Part shown: in pieces, positions 26,417-35,733 of the stretch
Layout of the letters: each line of letters starts with the position of its first letter
Numbering within the stretch: position 1 is the first letter of the stretch
Source: Stygiobacter electus
Lineage (GTDB): Bacteria > Bacteroidota > Ignavibacteria > Ignavibacteriales > Melioribacteraceae
Assembly: GCA_029210465.1 (NCBI GenBank)
Contig: JARGDL010000002.1
Coordinates: 235,288-299,287 of the forward strand
Length of the DNA stretch: 64,000 bases
Reading direction: 5' to 3'
Notes under the pieces: model-generated
Told to the model about the DNA's origin: nothing
Databases searched by the model: none
The model's input: only the letters and a program-made list of their open reading frames with translations
Made by a program: the position numbers and the translations under genes

Positions 26417-26890
26417 TTATCTCATTTTATTATGTCTGAATTCATGTATTCTATCTTTCATTCTTTCTTTCATTTTATTCTTCATAAATCCAGGTTCAGT
26501 AATTTTTTGAAAACCCTTAATCCATTTTTGTTGCTGTTCTTTGTCTAAGATTTTATAAATGTCTAACCATTTTTTCATTTTCATATTTTTAATTTCAGCT
26601 TGAAGCTTACTATTATCATCAACTAATTGAAGAATTTTCTTTTCATCAATATTCCCATCATCAATTAATTTTTTTAATTCAAGACGATTTTTATTGATTT
26701 TTGATTTAAGATCAATTTCTGATTTTCTTAAATTATAATTTAAGTCATTAATCTTTTTTTCTTGTTCAGCTGTTAGATTTAAATATTTAGATAATTTTTC
26801 TTTAGGCGGATGCATTTTCGGATTATTTGGTTGGCTGAATAAGTTTGTTGATAATGAAAATATTATTACAAATAAAATTAACTGTTTCAT
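26417..26890 (-). CDS. Secreted Spy/CpxP-like protein with LTxxQ motif
   Basis: This 157-residue protein has a signal peptide (about 1-19), then a highly charged all-helical body with LNLTAEQEKKINDLN and KILDKEQQQKW, which match the LTxxQ motifs of Spy/CpxP-type periplasmic chaperones and metal-stress proteins. The tail is rich in Lys, Met and Arg. It is divergently transcribed from the ECF sigma gene 134 bases away; a similar protein is third in that operon. It may buffer unfolded envelope proteins or sense metal. Confidence 0.7.
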   Translation of the reverse strand: MKQLILFVIIFSLSTNLFSQPNNPKMHPPKEKLSKYLNLTAEQEKKINDLNYNLRKSEIDLKSKINKNRLELKKLIDDGNIDEKKILQLVDDNSKLQAEIKNMKMKKWLDIYKILDKEQQQKWIKGFQKITEPGFMKNKMKERMKDRIHEFRHNKMR

Positions 26891-27024
26891 TGTATCCTCT
26901 TTGTTTGTTTTGGTATTTTGACATGTGCAATTTTATTATGGTTTAATTTTATTTTTTGTTTGTTGTTATTGCGTTAAACTAAAATTATATTAATATTGTC
27001 TGAAGAATATAAAGTATAGGATTT

Positions 27025-27576
27025 ATGGAAAGAGAAGAAGATTACATTTTAGTTAAAAGATATTTAGAAGGAGATGAGTCGGCTTTTAATGAAATTGTTA
27101 AAAAGTATCAAAAAAGAATTTATTGGCATGCAAGACAAATGTTAGGTAATCATTTAGATGCTGATGAAGTTACTCAAGAAGTTTTAATTGTGATGTACAA
27201 AAAATTGAAAACGTTTAACTTTCAGTCAAACTTATTTACATGGATTTATAAAATAGTTACAACAAGGAGTATAAATCAAATAAGAAGGAATCAGGTTAAA
27301 AAATTTTTCTCTATTAATGATGAAGAAAATCCAATTGACATAAAATCAGACAATGATATAATTGAAGATTTATCAAATAAAGAAAAGATTGAAAGATTAA
27401 ATAAAGCTTTGGAAAAATTGCCGTCAAAACAAAGACAAGTTTTTGTTATGAGAAATTTTGATGAATTATCTTATGAAGAAATTTCTAAAATTACAGGCAA
27501 AAGTGTTGGTGGACTGAAAGCAAATTATTTCCACGCATTAAAAAAAATTATGGGGCAATTAGATGGAAAAGAATAA
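27025..27576 (+). CDS. ECF-family RNA polymerase sigma factor
   Basis: This 183-residue sigma-70 relative has only regions 2 and 4. Region 2: YQKRIYWHARQMLGNHLDADEVTQEV with the typical Asp-Ala-Asp-Glu, and FNFQSNLFTWIYKI. Region 4: LPSKQRQVFVMRNFDELSYEEI followed by the GKSVGGLKANYFHALKKI helix. It overlaps the next gene by 14 bases, as sigma and anti-sigma genes often do. It is probably released under envelope stress. Confidence 0.95.
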   Translation: MEREEDYILVKRYLEGDESAFNEIVKKYQKRIYWHARQMLGNHLDADEVTQEVLIVMYKKLKTFNFQSNLFTWIYKIVTTRSINQIRRNQVKKFFSINDEENPIDIKSDNDIIEDLSNKEKIERLNKALEKLPSKQRQVFVMRNFDELSYEEISKITGKSVGGLKANYFHALKKIMGQLDGKE

Positions 27577-28132
27577 AGAGCTAATCTTAAAATATTTAGC
27601 TGATACTCTTACGGAAGATGAGGAACATGAGTTTAAAGAAAAGCTAAAAACAAATTCAAACTTTAAAGAAGATTTTGAAAAAATTGTTAATCTTATTAAG
27701 GTTGATCAAGATACTCTTAACGATTCTTATTTTATTAATCTATTACCTACAATAAGAGCAAAACTAAATGAAAAAGAAAGACATTTTAGCAAAAAATTAG
27801 TTTATGGTGTACCTTCAGTTGTTGTTACAATCATTTTAGTTTTTTTATTTGTGAATAAAAAGTCAAATTATAATTCAAATGAAATTTATGAACAATTAAA
27901 CGATCCACAAATTATTTCAGAATACATTTCAGAAGTAGATGATGAAACAAAAGAAAAATACTTTGATATTATTTCATCCCAAAATATTTCATCAATTGAT
28001 ATTCAAAATGAAGAAGAAAAAGAAAAATTAATTACTATTTATGATTCGATATTAGATGATGAGAGAATAGACTTATCATTAAATGATTCAGAATACAATA
28101 AATTGATCAATGAACTAGAAACAAAAAAATAA
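27563..28132 (+). CDS. Predicted anti-sigma factor with one membrane helix
   Basis: This 189-residue protein has a cytoplasmic N-terminal part (1-80; MEKNKELILKYLADTLTEDE resembles the acidic, helical start of anti-sigma domains), one membrane helix (about 90-108, VVVTIILVFLFV) and an acidic periplasmic tail of about 80 residues. It lacks the zinc-binding HxxxCxxC of classic ZAS domains. Its overlap with the sigma gene supports the assignment; sequence alone does not. Confidence 0.65.
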   Translation: MEKNKELILKYLADTLTEDEEHEFKEKLKTNSNFKEDFEKIVNLIKVDQDTLNDSYFINLLPTIRAKLNEKERHFSKKLVYGVPSVVVTIILVFLFVNKKSNYNSNEIYEQLNDPQIISEYISEVDDETKEKYFDIISSQNISSIDIQNEEEKEKLITIYDSILDDERIDLSLNDSEYNKLINELETKK

Positions 28133-28147
28133 AAACAGAGGCATGAA

Positions 28148-28621
28148 ATGAACAGAACCCAAATTTTTATAATTTTCTTACTTATCACTACTATTATATA
28201 TTCTCAAGAAAATAAACCTAGGTTTAGATCTAAAGCCATTGAAAAAATTGAGCAAATTGAAATGGCAAGATTAATTCAAGTACTTGATTTAGATGAAGAA
28301 ACTTCTGTGAAATTTTTTGCACGAAGAAAGGAATATAGGGAGAAGGTTCAATCATTAATGTTAAATAGAAAAAATTTGATTGAAGAAGTTGAAGAATTAC
28401 TTAAAAAAGAAAATGATGTTAACGCTAATTCATTTAAACAAAAATTTAATGAACTAATTGATCTTGATGAGAAAATTGTAAATGAAAAAAATGAGTTTTA
28501 CAAATCTTTATTTAATATCTTAACTCCAAAGCAAGTTTTGAAGCTTATTACATTTGATGAAAAGTTTAGAAGAGAAATAAGAGAAACAATTTTTAACAAA
28601 TTAAGAAACAATAAAAAATAA
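28148..28621 (+). CDS. Secreted helical Spy-like protein
   Basis: This 157-residue protein has a signal peptide (about 1-20, ending IIYSQ) and a charged helical body (KAIEKIEQIEMARLIQVLDLDEE, FYKSLFNILTPKQVLKLITF, only partly quoted). LTPKQ is an LTxxQ-type motif as in Spy/CpxP. It starts 16 bases after the anti-sigma gene and is likely the third gene of that operon. Together with the divergent 26417-26890 gene it makes a pair of similar periplasmic proteins around a sigma/anti-sigma switch. Confidence 0.7.
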   Translation: MNRTQIFIIFLLITTIIYSQENKPRFRSKAIEKIEQIEMARLIQVLDLDEETSVKFFARRKEYREKVQSLMLNRKNLIEEVEELLKKENDVNANSFKQKFNELIDLDEKIVNEKNEFYKSLFNILTPKQVLKLITFDEKFRREIRETIFNKLRNNKK

Positions 28622-28691
28622 ATACAATTTTAGTTTAAAATTTAATTTCCTTTATTTATTTTAATAATGTAATACTATAAAGGAAATTAAA

Positions 28692-30338
28692 ATGAATGGA
28701 ATGTTATTAGTTTTAATTGCATTTGTATTATTTATTACTGCATATAAAGTCTACGGTACTTACCTCCAAAAATTATTTGACATTGATGATAACAATGTAA
28801 CACCAGCTCATTCAATGAATGACGGAGTTGATTATTATCCTGCAAAATCACCTGTATTACTTGGTCATCATTTTGCTTCAATAGCTGGAGCAGGTCCAAT
28901 TGTAGGTCCAGTTATCGCGGCTGGTTTTGGGTGGTTGCCAGTTTATCTTTGGGTCGTTTTGGGTTCTATTTTTTTTGGTGGTGTGCATGATTACGCCAGT
29001 ATTGTAGCGTCAATTCGGCATCAAAGTAAATCAATTGGTTTTGTAATTGAAAAATATATTGGGATTAGTGGAAAGAAATTGTTTCTACTTTTTGCTTGGG
29101 CAACATTAATACTTGTCATTGCTGTCTTTACAATTATTGTTGCAGATACTTTTACCCATATACCAAGTGCTGGTACATCTTCAATTTTATTCATGATTCT
29201 TGCAGTATTATTTGGCATTTCAGTTTATAGATTAAAAATTAAACTTTGGATATCAACATTAGTTGGAGTTATTTTACTTTTCCTTTCTATCCCTGCTGGT
29301 AATTTATTTCCTCTTCAATTGAACACATTAACATGGCAATTAATTTTATTCGCTTACATTTTTATTGCATCAGTAACACCTGTTTGGATATTACTTCAAC
29401 CGCGTGATTATTTAAATTCATTTTTCCTTTATGCTTTAATTGCAGGAGGATTGATTGGCGTTTTCTTTGCTGCACCGTCTATTAATATACCAGCATTTAC
29501 AACTTTTAGTTTAGATAAAGTTGGATATTTATTCCCGGCATTATTTGTAACTGTTGCTTGTGGTGCTATCAGTGGCTTTCATTCTTTAGTTGGAAGTGGT
29601 ACAACAGCAAAACAATTAAATAAAGAAACGGATGCCAAGATGGTTGGATATGGTGGAATGTTAATAGAAGGTATATTAGCTGTATTATCTTTAACTGCAG
29701 TTGCATCAATGGTAAATGAAGAATTTTTGGATATTCTAGTAAATAAAGGTCCTGTTCCTGCTTTTTCACTTGGTGTTGCTAGATTTTTGCATGCCATACC
29801 ATTTTTCAATTTAAGTATTGAATTAGGGCAAACATTTACTGCTCTTGCTGTATCTGCATTTGCTTTAACATCTCTTGATACTGCAACTCGACTTGCAAGA
29901 TTTATGTTTCAAGAATTTTTTGAAGTCGAACTTAAAGAAGATAATAAACTTAATGAAACGTTAAGGAATCGTTTTGTTTCTACAGGTATCACTGTAGGCG
30001 TTGGTGCGGCTTTAACTTTTAGTGGCCAAACAATGTCAATTTGGCCTGTATTTGGAAGTGCAAATCAATTACTCGCTGCTTTGGCTTTATTAGCTTTAAC
30101 TGCATGGGTGATTAAAACAAAAAAGAATTTCATTTTCATTTTAATACCAATGCTTTTTATGTTTTCGGTAACATTAACTGCATTAGGAATGTTAATCTAT
30201 CAGAATTTGATAATAAATAATTATACTCTTTCAATTATTTCTCTTTTACTTTTTGTTTTGTCAATTATTCTAGGAATTAAAGCTTATGTAGTTTTAGGGA
30301 ATTCTAAAGAATTTGAATTGCCAATTACTGAAAAATAA
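28692..30338 (+). CDS. cstA: Carbon starvation protein CstA family transporter
   Basis: This 548-residue membrane protein has roughly 14-16 hydrophobic segments. Family motifs are HHFASIAGAGPIVGPVIAAGFGWLP, FFGGVHDYASIVASIR and SGFHSLVGSGTTAKQL (partly quoted). CstA-like proteins take up pyruvate or peptides. The N-terminus carries AHSMNDGVDYYPAK, typical of the clade. It stands alone between the sigma operon and a terminator; AAGGA before the ATG. Confidence 0.92.
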   Translation: MNGMLLVLIAFVLFITAYKVYGTYLQKLFDIDDNNVTPAHSMNDGVDYYPAKSPVLLGHHFASIAGAGPIVGPVIAAGFGWLPVYLWVVLGSIFFGGVHDYASIVASIRHQSKSIGFVIEKYIGISGKKLFLLFAWATLILVIAVFTIIVADTFTHIPSAGTSSILFMILAVLFGISVYRLKIKLWISTLVGVILLFLSIPAGNLFPLQLNTLTWQLILFAYIFIASVTPVWILLQPRDYLNSFFLYALIAGGLIGVFFAAPSINIPAFTTFSLDKVGYLFPALFVTVACGAISGFHSLVGSGTTAKQLNKETDAKMVGYGGMLIEGILAVLSLTAVASMVNEEFLDILVNKGPVPAFSLGVARFLHAIPFFNLSIELGQTFTALAVSAFALTSLDTATRLARFMFQEFFEVELKEDNKLNETLRNRFVSTGITVGVGAALTFSGQTMSIWPVFGSANQLLAALALLALTAWVIKTKKNFIFILIPMLFMFSVTLTALGMLIYQNLIINNYTLSIISLLLFVLSIILGIKAYVVLGNSKEFELPITEK

Positions 30339-30360
30339 TTTTTAAAACATTAGATAAATT

Positions 30361-30390
30361 AAACCCAGATTAATTGAAAAGTCTGGGTTT
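30361..30390. terminator. Bidirectional terminator
   Basis: Stem AAACCCAGA / TCTGGGTTT (30361-30369, 30382-30390) with a 12-base loop between the convergent cstA and alkaline phosphatase genes. Confidence 0.85.
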
Positions 30391-30392
30391 AA

Positions 30393-31463
30393 TTAAAATT
30401 TCTTTTGAAAAAGATTAATTAATTTTCTTCCAACTTCAAAATTGTTTTGAATGCCTGTGAAAAGTTCTGCACCTGGACCAAATGAAAATAAGCCAATAAG
30501 ATTTGCTGTATGCTTATTTGAGGCCCAAGTCCAATCAACTAAACCATCATCATTCTTAGAGTTAATTCCAAAACTTCCTGTATCATGATCTGCTAAAACA
30601 ATAACAAGTGTATTTTTATCTTTTTCTGCAAAATCCAAAGCTTCTTTTATAGCTGAATTAAAATCTTTCATTTCGCTATAAAAATAATTTCTATCATTAT
30701 GTTCTTCACCCCAATCAATTTGAGAACCTTCAACCATTAAAAAGAAACCATTTTTATTCTTACTCAAATAATCGATTGCAGATTTTGTCATATCACCTAA
30801 TGTAAAATTTCTTTTATCTGCATAAACAAAAGCATTAGGTGAAAATAGTCCTAAAGTTTTTTTAGTAAAGTTTTTAATTGAAAATGTTGTATCAATTATA
30901 ACTTGGTAACCTTTTTGTTTCATTGAGTCAGCGATATTTTTCCCATCTTTTCTTTTACCTCCTAAATTTTTAGGAAGAAAAAAATCAGTACCAGCACCAA
31001 GTATTAAATCAACATTATTGTTTTTATAAATTTGTTCAGCAATTTCAAATTCACTTTTACGAGATTCAACATGAGAAAGAAAAGCCGCGGGTGTTGCATT
31101 TGTTACAGAACAGGTAACAACAACTCCAGCTGACATATTTTTTCTTTTCACAATTTCAACAATGTTTTCCAATTTTTTACCTGAAGGATCAATTCCAAGT
31201 TTGCCATTATTTGTTCTAAAACCAGTTGCATAAGCTGTTGCACCGGCAGCAGAATCTGTAACAAGTTTATCAGCTGAACATGTATTGACTAAACCAATTG
31301 ATTTGAATTTTTTAAATTGATCATTTTGGATTGAATGGACTGAAGCAGAAACAGCGGAAATTCCCATCCCATCACCAATAAGAAGAATTATATTTTTAGG
31401 ATTTTGTTTAGCAACTAACGTTGAAACAAAAAATAAGAACAAAAAGAGATTTAATTTTTTCAT
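30393..31463 (-). CDS. Secreted alkaline phosphatase
   Basis: This 356-residue exported PhoA-family phosphomonoesterase has a signal peptide (about 1-18), metal Asp31 in LLIGDGMG, nucleophile Ser71 in VTDSAAGATAYATG, MVEGSQIDWGEEHN and the VLADHDTGSFG metal motif. It is shorter than E. coli PhoA, at the lower end of the family, but all core motifs are present. It is followed on the same strand upstream by the branched-chain aminotransferase gene, 15 bases away. Confidence 0.92.
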   Translation of the reverse strand: MKKLNLFLFLFFVSTLVAKQNPKNIILLIGDGMGISAVSASVHSIQNDQFKKFKSIGLVNTCSADKLVTDSAAGATAYATGFRTNNGKLGIDPSGKKLENIVEIVKRKNMSAGVVVTCSVTNATPAAFLSHVESRKSEFEIAEQIYKNNNVDLILGAGTDFFLPKNLGGKRKDGKNIADSMKQKGYQVIIDTTFSIKNFTKKTLGLFSPNAFVYADKRNFTLGDMTKSAIDYLSKNKNGFFLMVEGSQIDWGEEHNDRNYFYSEMKDFNSAIKEALDFAEKDKNTLVIVLADHDTGSFGINSKNDDGLVDWTWASNKHTANLIGLFSFGPGAELFTGIQNNFEVGRKLINLFQKKF

Positions 31464-31478
31464 AAATTATCAAAAATT

Positions 31479-32540
31479 TTAATCTATATAAATTAACCAA
31501 TTATGTTTATCTTCTATTTTGCCGTATTGAATTCCTGTAACTTCATTATAAAGTTTTAATGCAAGTTCACCGGGATCTTCATCACCAAATTTCATAATCT
31601 TATCATGATATTTTAATTTGTTAACAGAAGAAATAACAGCCGCAGTGCCACTTCCGAAAACTTCAACTAATTCACCTTTATCATATCTATCAACCATTTC
31701 ATCAATAGAAATTAAACGTTCATTAATATTCATTCCCCAGTCTTTAAGAATTTGAATTACGGACATTCTTGTAATTCCAGGTAAAATTGAACCAGAAAGT
31801 TTTGGAGTTGCAACTTCATCATTAAAACGAACAAAGATATTCATAGCTCCAACTTCTTCAATATATTTTTGTTCAATTGCATCGAGCCATAAAACTTGAG
31901 TATAATGTTCATTTTTAGCTTCAACTTGACCAATTAAAGAAGCAGCATAATTTCCAGCAGCTTTTGCTTCACCAGTTCCTTTTCTTACAGCACGTACATA
32001 TTTATCGGTAACCATAATTGAGACAGGTTTAAAACCTTCAGGATAGTATGGACCAACAGGACTAAGTAAAATCATAAATTTATATTGTTCAGATGGTCGA
32101 ACACCAAAACAAGCTTCAGTTGCAATAATGAATGGACGAATATAAAGTGAATAACCTGGTTTAGTTGGAATCCAATCTTGGTCAGTTTTTACAAGTTCGA
32201 GCATATACTTTAAAGTTAGCTCAGGATCAACTTCGGGGATGCATAATCTTCTAGCTGAATTGTTAAGTCTTTCAATATTTTTTTCTGGGCGAAAAAGTGC
32301 AATTCTTCCATCAACGGTCTTGTATGCTTTTAGTCCTTCGAACAATGCTTGGCCGTAATGAAAAACCATTGCGGCTGGATGGATAGACAAATTTTCTAAC
32401 TTTTTAATTTTTGGTTCTTGCCAACCACCTTTTAATGAATCGTAATCCATTTCAAATACATGTTCAGTAAAAACTTTACCAAATACTAGATTTTCTGGTA
32501 AATTAATTTTAGATTTTTTTTCAGATGTAATTGTGTTCAT
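31479..32540 (-). CDS. ilvE: Branched-chain amino acid aminotransferase
   Basis: This class IV PLP aminotransferase (353 residues, BCAT type II length) interconverts Leu/Ile/Val and their 2-oxo acids. Motifs are FHYGQALFEGLKAYK, RPFIIATEACFGV, GTGEAKAAGNYAASL (probable PLP lysine) and GSILPGITRMSVIQI. The ATG at 32540 was preferred over an in-frame start 11 codons upstream because GGTGAT sits just before it and the N-terminus then matches the family length. Confidence 0.93.
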   Translation of the reverse strand: MNTITSEKKSKINLPENLVFGKVFTEHVFEMDYDSLKGGWQEPKIKKLENLSIHPAAMVFHYGQALFEGLKAYKTVDGRIALFRPEKNIERLNNSARRLCIPEVDPELTLKYMLELVKTDQDWIPTKPGYSLYIRPFIIATEACFGVRPSEQYKFMILLSPVGPYYPEGFKPVSIMVTDKYVRAVRKGTGEAKAAGNYAASLIGQVEAKNEHYTQVLWLDAIEQKYIEEVGAMNIFVRFNDEVATPKLSGSILPGITRMSVIQILKDWGMNINERLISIDEMVDRYDKGELVEVFGSGTAAVISSVNKLKYHDKIMKFGDEDPGELALKLYNEVTGIQYGKIEDKHNWLIYID

Positions 32541-32842
32541 TTTATCACCATGTATAATTTTCTTACAATTCAAAAAATATTAAAAAATAAAAGTAATAGC
32601 CAACAAAGTTAAATTGTATTATAAAATAATTATCAAGACTGAATTTGTTTTCATTGAAAATTGAATGAAGATAATTCTACCACAGATTTCACAGATTACC
32701 ACAAATCATAAATGTTTTAATAAAATTATTGCAATAATAAATTCTTAATGTTAAAAAATAATTAAGCGAATATGATTATATTTTGAAAAATTATTAATAT
32801 TAATTTGCAAAGTAAATGAATAATCTTTAACTGATAATAACT
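32541..32842. other. Intergenic region with a CCACAGATT-type repeat
   Basis: This 302-base divergent gap between ilvE (minus) and mlaE (plus) should hold promoters for both. At 32679-32708 lies ACCACAGATTTCACAGATT, a short degenerate repeat also present at 41362-41388 (reverse), 54751-54768, 60411-60428 and 61228-61257. No reading frame or RNA gene is visible. Confidence 0.7.
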
Positions 32843-33613
32843 ATGAATAAAATTTTTGAGACAACGGGAAGGATGACCTTAAATTTTTTTATTGAACTAG
32901 GTCAAGTAACAAATCTTTTATTAAACATATTAAAAAGTTTTCCTTCCTTATTTAGAAATAGAAAAAATTTTTTCTATCAAATGGAACACATAGGAGTAAA
33001 TTCAATTCCTTTGGTTTTAATAATTGCCAGTTTCACTGGTGCAGTTTCAGCATGGCAAGCTGCTTACCAATTAAAAGGAATTGCACCTCTTTCTTTTTTA
33101 GGCTCTGCTACATCAAGAGCAATAATAACAGAATTGGGACCTGTTTTAACTGCAATTGTCATTGCTGGAAGAGTTGGAGCTTCAATTGCTGCTGAACTTG
33201 GCTCAATGAAAGTTACTGAACAAATTGATGCATTAGAAACAATGGGAATCAATCCTGTGGCTTATTTAGCCACACCAAGATTTTTTTCTTCAATTGTTAT
33301 GATGCCTATACTTGTAATTTTTGCAAATAGCATTGCAATCATTGGTGCATATTTTATATCTAATTTTTTCCTCGGAGTTTCCTTTAATGTCTTTTTTGAA
33401 TCTGTCAGAAGATTTTTTGCAATTGGAGATTTTATTTTTGGTTTAATTAAAGGATTAATGTTTGGCGGGTTAACTTCTTTAATTGGATGCCACATTGGTT
33501 TCAGAACAGAAGGCGGGGCTGAAGGTGTTGGACTTTCTACAATTCGATCTTTTGTTTTGAGCTCTGCAACTATATTAATTTTTGATTACATTCTTTGGAC
33601 TTTACTTTTCTAA
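32843..33613 (+). CDS. mlaE: MlaE-family ABC transporter permease
   Basis: This 256-residue MlaE/Ttg2-type membrane permease has about five to six membrane helices. Typical segments are VLIIASFTGAVSAWQAAYQL, ITELGPVLTAIVIAGRVGAS and IAAELGSMKVTEQIDALETM. It moves phospholipids across the envelope together with an MlaF ATPase and MlaD substrate-binding protein. Neither partner is adjacent, which is unusual; the next gene, overlapping by one base, is a sugar transferase. Confidence 0.93.
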   Translation: MNKIFETTGRMTLNFFIELGQVTNLLLNILKSFPSLFRNRKNFFYQMEHIGVNSIPLVLIIASFTGAVSAWQAAYQLKGIAPLSFLGSATSRAIITELGPVLTAIVIAGRVGASIAAELGSMKVTEQIDALETMGINPVAYLATPRFFSSIVMMPILVIFANSIAIIGAYFISNFFLGVSFNVFFESVRRFFAIGDFIFGLIKGLMFGGLTSLIGCHIGFRTEGGAEGVGLSTIRSFVLSSATILIFDYILWTLLF

Positions 33614-34395
33614 TGATGAATTTCTTTAAAAATATAATTCAAAAACTTATTGCACTTTTGTTAATCGTTATAACTTTTCCAATTCAAATAATTATTTTCA
33701 TTTTAATTTTATTGGAACTCAAAGAATTTCCATTATTCTTCCAAAAAAGAGGTTTAACAATTGAAAAAAATTTGTTTAGGATAATTAAATTCAAAACAAT
33801 TTCTTCAAAAGATTCAAAAATAATTCAACATAAAAATTCAGATGATATTTTTTACCTAAATAAAAAAATAAAGATAAAACCGATTTCAAAATTTCTTCGT
33901 TTGACTGGCTTAGATGAACTTCCACAACTTTATAATATTTTAATTGGTGATATGAATTTTATTGGTCCACGACCTCTTATGATTGAAGAATTAAACATTT
34001 TAAAGAAAAACTATCTAAGCTTTTACAACATTCGAAATACTATTTCAAGTAAACCTGGATTAACTGGACTTTGGCAAATTATTGGTGATAGGAAAAATGG
34101 AATTGATGAATTAGTTGGACTTGAAATGTTTTATGAAACACATCGTTCTGTTAAACTTAATTTAAAAATAATTTATTATTCACTAATTTTAAATTTAACT
34201 GCTAATAATTCAGATGCATTGGTTCCCAGACTTGAATATATATCAAAGTTCTCTTCATTGAAGATAAATCAATTCAAACTCAACTATGAAATTCATAATA
34301 AAATGAATTATTCATTTTACATTAATCTTCCAGTTAATTGGTTGAATTCAGATTTCTCTTTGGGTTCAACCTATAAAATGATAAGAGTGAATTGA
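33613..34395 (+). CDS. Polyprenyl-phosphate sugar phosphotransferase (bacterial sugar transferase)
   Basis: This 260-residue PF02397-type initiating glycosyltransferase has one N-terminal membrane segment (about 10-35), then FQKRGLTIEKNLFRIIKFKT, RLTGLDELPQLYNILIGDMN, FIGPRPLM and KPGLTGLWQIIGDR (each the family landmark). It transfers a sugar-1-phosphate to undecaprenyl phosphate to begin a glycan. The start ATG at 33613 overlaps the mlaE stop (TAATG); a start at 33595 lies within mlaE. No other polysaccharide genes are adjacent, so its glycan is unknown. Confidence 0.9.
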   Translation: MMNFFKNIIQKLIALLLIVITFPIQIIIFILILLELKEFPLFFQKRGLTIEKNLFRIIKFKTISSKDSKIIQHKNSDDIFYLNKKIKIKPISKFLRLTGLDELPQLYNILIGDMNFIGPRPLMIEELNILKKNYLSFYNIRNTISSKPGLTGLWQIIGDRKNGIDELVGLEMFYETHRSVKLNLKIIYYSLILNLTANNSDALVPRLEYISKFSSLKINQFKLNYEIHNKMNYSFYINLPVNWLNSDFSLGSTYKMIRVN

Positions 34396-34503
34396 AAGTA
34401 ATTAAGATGAATAGAAGAAAATGAAGATACTTTAATAATAAATTGGAATAACAAACTTCAAAAGATTAATTTTTGGGTGCTTTTTTTAGTGAATGGAGAA
34501 ATA

Positions 34504-35712
34504 ATGTCAAGTTTTGTAATCAAACCAGCAATTAGAACAGAAAATATTACATATGCAGTTCGTGATATTGTTGTGTTAGCAAGCGAAGTTGCAAAAACAG
34601 GTCGCGAAATGTTATATCTAAATATTGGAGATCCAAATCAATTCGATTGGGAACCGCCTAAACATTTGATCGAAGCAACTTACGATGCAATGAAAAAAAA
34701 TTTAAATGGTTATTCACCTTCGTCAGGAATAAAGCAAGCAATTGATGCAATTGCAATTGAAGCTGAAAGAAAAGGTATTAAAAATGTTCAAGATATTTTT
34801 GTTACAACCGGTGCAAGTGAGGCAATTGAGATTTGTTTAACTGCTTTAGTAAATGATGGAGAAAATGTTTTAACACCTACTCCAGGTTATCCACTTTACA
34901 CTGCAATTCAAAGTAAATTGCAAACAATTGAAAATCCCTACTACCTTGATGAAAATAATGGTTGGCAACCAGATATAAATGACATAAAGAAAAAAATTAA
35001 TTCGAAAACGCGTGCAATTATTTTAATTAATCCTAACAATCCAACTGGTTCAAATTTTTCAAAAGAGACATTACAGGAAATAGTTGACCTTGCAAAGGAA
35101 CATAATCTTGTAATATTTGCTGATGAAATTTATGATAAATTATTAATGGATGGTAAAAAACATGTTTCAATTGCATCGCTTGATAGTGAAGTGCCGATGG
35201 TTACTTTCGGTGGCTTATCTAAAAATTATATGGTTCCAGGTTTTAGAATTGGTTGGGGAATTGTAAGTGGAAACAGAGAAGTGTTAAAAAACTATATTGA
35301 AGCAATCAATAAAATATTACGTGCAAGATTATGTGCAAATCATCCAGCACAATATGGAATTGCACCATCTTTGTTAGGTGATCAATCTCATCTTGAAATT
35401 GCAATGAAAAAATTGACAAGAAGAAGAGACTTGACAGTTGAAGCTATGAATTCCATCCCAGGAATTTCTTGTGTTTCTCCTGAAGGTGCTTTCTATGCTT
35501 TCCCTAAAATTGATAATATCAAAAGCGATAATGATTGGTGTTCAAAACTAATTAAAGAAACGGGTGTTGTTGTTGTACCTGGAAGTGGATTTGGTCAAGT
35601 GCCAGGCACAAATCATTTTAGAATTGTTTTCCTTCCACCAGAAAACATTCTTGAAAAAGCATATAAAGCAATATCCGAATTCCATTTAAAATATATGAAT
35701 GAACTAAAATAG
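34504..35712 (+). CDS. Class I PLP aminotransferase, AlaA-like
   Basis: This 402-residue fold type I aminotransferase has LNIGDPNQFDWEPP, TPTPGYPLYTAIQ, INPNNPTGSNFSKE, FADEIYDKL and GLSKNYMVPGFRIGWG with the PLP lysine. It resembles E. coli AlaA (glutamate-pyruvate) and related Asp/aromatic enzymes. The LysN role (aminoadipate formation) in the lysine route is a speculative alternative, as no other candidate is in the window. ATG 34504 has GGAG eight bases upstream; an in-frame upstream start at 34477 is less likely. Confidence 0.85.
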   Translation: MSSFVIKPAIRTENITYAVRDIVVLASEVAKTGREMLYLNIGDPNQFDWEPPKHLIEATYDAMKKNLNGYSPSSGIKQAIDAIAIEAERKGIKNVQDIFVTTGASEAIEICLTALVNDGENVLTPTPGYPLYTAIQSKLQTIENPYYLDENNGWQPDINDIKKKINSKTRAIILINPNNPTGSNFSKETLQEIVDLAKEHNLVIFADEIYDKLLMDGKKHVSIASLDSEVPMVTFGGLSKNYMVPGFRIGWGIVSGNREVLKNYIEAINKILRARLCANHPAQYGIAPSLLGDQSHLEIAMKKLTRRRDLTVEAMNSIPGISCVSPEGAFYAFPKIDNIKSDNDWCSKLIKETGVVVVPGSGFGQVPGTNHFRIVFLPPENILEKAYKAISEFHLKYMNELK

Positions 35713-35733
35713 TTTTTAATAAAGATTAAAATT

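Noticed and set aside
34396..34503. A possible terminator or small RNA in the gap before the aminotransferase gene
   Set aside because: There is a T run at about 34480 but no stable stem before it.
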